Assembly (NCBI GenBank): GCA_947095535.1
Contig: OX352774.1
Span: 243,065,825-243,129,824 of the forward strand
Direction of reading: 5' to 3'
Source of the DNA: Poecilobothrus nobilitatus
Lineage: Eukaryota > Arthropoda > Insecta > Diptera > Dolichopodidae
DNA length: 64,000 nucleotides
The notes under the pieces are model-generated. The model searched no databases and was not told where the DNA came from. It saw only the letters and a program-made list of their open reading frames with translations. Positions 60,765 to 64,000 of this stretch are shown here, in pieces (the first letter of the stretch is position 1; every line of letters starts with the position of its first letter). The position numbers were made by a program, and so were the translations under genes.

Positions 60765-62104
60765 TTTTTAGCACATTTCCAAAAAAATTTTGAAAAAATG
60801 TGCTTATTAGTTTCACTCTGTCCGTCCGTCCGTCCGTCCGTCCGTCCGTCCGTCCGTCCGTCTGTTTACAAAACTTCTACACCGTTAAAGATAGAGAAAA
60901 AAAATTTTAACCATAGGTAGGTCTCATAAAAAAAATAATTTTGTGGAACAACTTTTTCATGTAGCCCCCCCCATTACGGAGCTACAGCCCCTCAAACTTT
61001 GAAAAAGCCCTATTTTTAAATGCATATATCTTATGTTCTGCTTAAGATTTTTTCAATCTGAAAACGTCATTCGACAGGTATTTCTTTTATCTTTTATCTT
61101 TGTAAATTAATATCAAAATTATACAATTTTTTTAAATTTAGTATTTAAATTTACCGTTATGTGGAAACCAAATTTTGCATGATTTTTCTACTTTCATAAC
61201 TCCGGCACGCTTCTAGATAGAAGCTTGAAATTTTGAGGCAAGAAAGAACTTTTAGAATTAGTATAAGTTTGCTCAGAAAATTTTTTCGGACCACCCCCTG
61301 TTTATGAGCTATTAGGGCTTAAAAATTGAAAATTTGCTATTTTTAAACACCTGTAACTTAGGAACCTGCACATATTTTACTTCTGCAAGATGTAAAAATT
61401 AAAGCTACAATAATATATTTTTACGTGTGTGAAAGGTTTATTTTAGTTGTAAAGGGTTCCAAAGCTGCAGCTCTTCAAAACTGTAAAAAAGCCCCATTTT
61501 CAGATGTATATATCTCGGGCTTTGCGTAATAGTTTTGTAATCTAAAACCGGTAGAAGATCGAAAATTTTATTATCTATATAAAACAATATCAAAATTATG
61601 GAATATTTTGTAATTTACGATTTAAATTTACCGTTATGTGAAAACCATATTTTGCATGAAATTTCTCTTTTCATAACTCCGGCACGCCTTTAGATAGAAA
61701 CCTGAAATTTTGACACAAGAAAGAACTTTAGAACTTAGAATTAGTATAAGTTTCCTCAGAAAATTTTTTGGTAACGCCCCCTCTTTAAGAGTTATTACGC
61801 CTCAAAAATTGAAAATTTGCTATTTTTAGACACCTGTAACTTAGGCATCTGTAAAAATTTTTCTTCGGCAAGACATAAAAATTAAAGCTTCAATAATATA
61901 TTTTTACGTGTGTTAACAGCTTTTCTTAGTTATATAGGATTCCGGAGTTACGGCCCCTAAAAATTTCAAAAATGTCCTATTTTCACGTTTTTTCTTATAT
62001 GAAATTTTCAAATTTTTGTGCAAGTCAAAATTCTAAGCAGTTTATATTGAGTTTTGGAAATGTGCGCTTTTAAAAACCGTTGGTTTACATTCTACCTTGT
62101 TTTA
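60765..62104 (-). mobile_element. Family A repeat, full-length copy with two internal units
   Basis: Inverse of the copy at 4627-5957 and nearly identical to it, including the GTCC tract of ten units (60821-60860), the C-run CCCCCCCATTACGGAGC and the internal duplication. It runs from TTTTTAGCACATTTCC to TTCTACCTTGTTTT. The high identity suggests recent activity of the family. Confidence 0.85.
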
Positions 62105-64000
62105 TTTTCTTTTGGATTGATATGCGCTGCTCATCTTATTTAAATCTAAATAAGATGATTTTTGAAAGTATCTTTACATAAAAAATAAATCCTTCAGTTC
62201 AAGAATCACTTCAGATATGAGATTTATGAAATTATAATTGATTCTTTTTTATATCAAGGCTTGCTTTATTCCTACATTATACTAAACGGATGATGATTGC
62301 CAGGAATCTTAAATGTCTTGAATTTTTAATTAAATTTTTTGTTGTTTTCATTTTTGTTTTTTATTTTAATATGAAAGAAATTTTTTTTTTATCTTTATTT
62401 TGATTTAATATGGAAAAATGAAGAATGGTCTTTTATATACTATTGAATGAGATTTTTTATATATTATGTACATATACATATATTGATTTTTTTTTTGTAA
62501 ATAGTTAACGTTAATTTATTTGTGTTTAAAAATTAAAAAACAGCAGGTTAAATTGAGATTCTTAAAATCCAATAAAAAAATTTTGAAAATTTTTAATAAA
62601 TTGTCCATTATTATTTCCTCATATACTTACATATACTAAAGTTATTCTCTTAAACTGAAACCGATATTTAAACTTAAACTTGGATTGAATAGCTTGATCA
62701 TATTTAATTTAAAAGGAGTAAAGATTATGTATTAAAATTGTAAAGAACATATTTTTGTTTTTTTTTTCTAAGGACAATTTAAAAAGTAATATGCCCGTAT
62801 CCGTTCACGCAGAGCAATAACCATGGACCTTTGAATTTTAGATTTTTAATCCTGTAAATTTTTTTATTTATAGACAAAACGAAAGATATGAGAAAAATTT
62901 TAAGGTAAATTTCAAATGTAGCAATATCTAAAGACGATTTGTACATATTGCAATATAAAATTAAGCTAATCCCCAGTCTTTTTATTTAAAAAAAAAAAAA
63001 AAATGTTGATTATCCATTTTGCCATACCCAAAAGGGAAAGACAGCCATCATTTTCTTTTCACATTGAATGTGTGAGATAAATTTTTTTAAATGACGTAAA
63101 CAAATAAAAATGTTGAATGAAAAAAACTCAAAACAAAAAAATGTCTGAAAAAAATTATCTTAAAATGGAGAATGTCTGGAAAACGATGTATTGAAAAAAT
63201 AAAATGTTGAAATTTTTTCAACATTGTTTTTAAAATATATATCTAGTTTTATTTAAAAAAGGAATTTTAAACTTATATGGAAATTTAAATTTATATATTT
63301 AATAACTGAATTTTTATAAAAAAAAATTGTCCGGGTTTCAATAGATTTTTTAGCAGAAGTTCGGCAACGGTAGTTCTCATTGCTAAGATGTGGTAATATA
63401 TTATGCACATTTGTTAGAGTTCAGCCAGAAAATCAGATTTTGATCCACACCCAAACCTAAAATATATTTAAGACCTAAACTATATTTAAGACCTAAAATA
63501 TATTTAAGAAATCATAAAAAATATTAATATATTTTAAAGAAAATTGTGCTGGTCAGCTTTAATTTTGTAATATTATTTTATAGATTTTGTCATCTAGAAA
63601 ATTTGATATAAGTAAGTGTATTATAAAGAGTTTCTTATTTTGATTCTTGAAAATTCTTGTCAACAAAAGAAATAAATTATGGCAAGAAGGCGATTGAATT
63701 TCTTTTATTAAAAAAATCTTTTATATGTTGAAAGTTAGTTAACTAAAATCCTCCTTTACCAAACTCTCTTTAAATAAGTTCAAATAACTTATTTAAAGAT
63801 TTAATTAAAAAATTAATTTATTATTTTGTATACGAATACATTCTAGAATCGAAGTTTTGATTTAAATGATGAAAACCGAAAAAAAAAACTTAATTTCGTA
63901 TTTAAATCCCAATATCTGGGATACTATTTGAAATTTAACCTTGGTTCTATTAATGAAGATACAATCGGTGTTTTAAAGCTAGTGCACTTATTTAGGAAAC
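62105..64000. other. Non-coding A/T-rich DNA to the window end
   Basis: Only a small local triplication is visible near 63458-63510 (ACCTAAAATATATTTAAG three times). No gene recognised. Confidence 0.5.

Overview
The window is very A+T-rich (about 80% by eye), full of A/T homopolymers and TA microsatellites, and almost free of long reading frames. It is nuclear DNA of an insect, most likely a fly (Diptera, probably a higher fly). The reasons are short interspersed repeats with GGAC/GTCC tetranucleotide tracts, a repeat head of hairpin plus ATACCCTACACC, an INE-1/DINE-1-like ATACCCG hairpin head, Foldback-like elements, CATACATATGTACATA-type microsatellites, and one exon coding for asparagine and glutamine runs. 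This placement rests on remembered family features, not a search.

Genes are scarce. The best is a minus-strand exon at 12561-12887 that ends in a consensus splice donor (GTAAGT). Its protein is not recognised; the DNA to its left (1-12560) is probably intron, and a possible promoter lies near 14000. A weaker candidate is a two-exon plus-strand fragment at 26929-27350 with good splice signals and a hydrophobic product. No rRNA, functional tRNA, CRISPR or prokaryotic feature is visible.

The rest is a dense mosaic of mobile DNA, much of it nested. Family A (about 0.8-1.3 kb) has about ten copies or fragments, including two near-identical 1.3-kb copies in opposite orientation at 4627-5957 and 60765-62104. 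Family B (46278-48792, 56223-57281) carries central tandem arrays of 147 and 142 bp. Family D (54580-56114) is INE-1-like. A roughly 185-bp tRNA-derived SINE is present in five copies, two with target-site duplications. Retroposon family C has three copies, one inside a pogo/Tigger-like TA-flanked MITE (32375-33328). There is a decayed LINE reverse transcriptase (34446-35270), several TIR MITEs (29143-29483, 49288-49738) and a near-perfect hairpin (38664-38799).

The least expected structure is a set of Foldback-like elements. In these, one short core sequence (repeat F) sits beside, or between, arms built of 15-19-bp 'phrases' in inverted orientation (24333-24605, 30230-30600, 45290-45884, 57655-58250). 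The phrase differs between elements while the core is shared. Separately, the full palindrome TGACGTCA is strongly over-represented, often followed by a second GTCAA half-site about one helical turn away.
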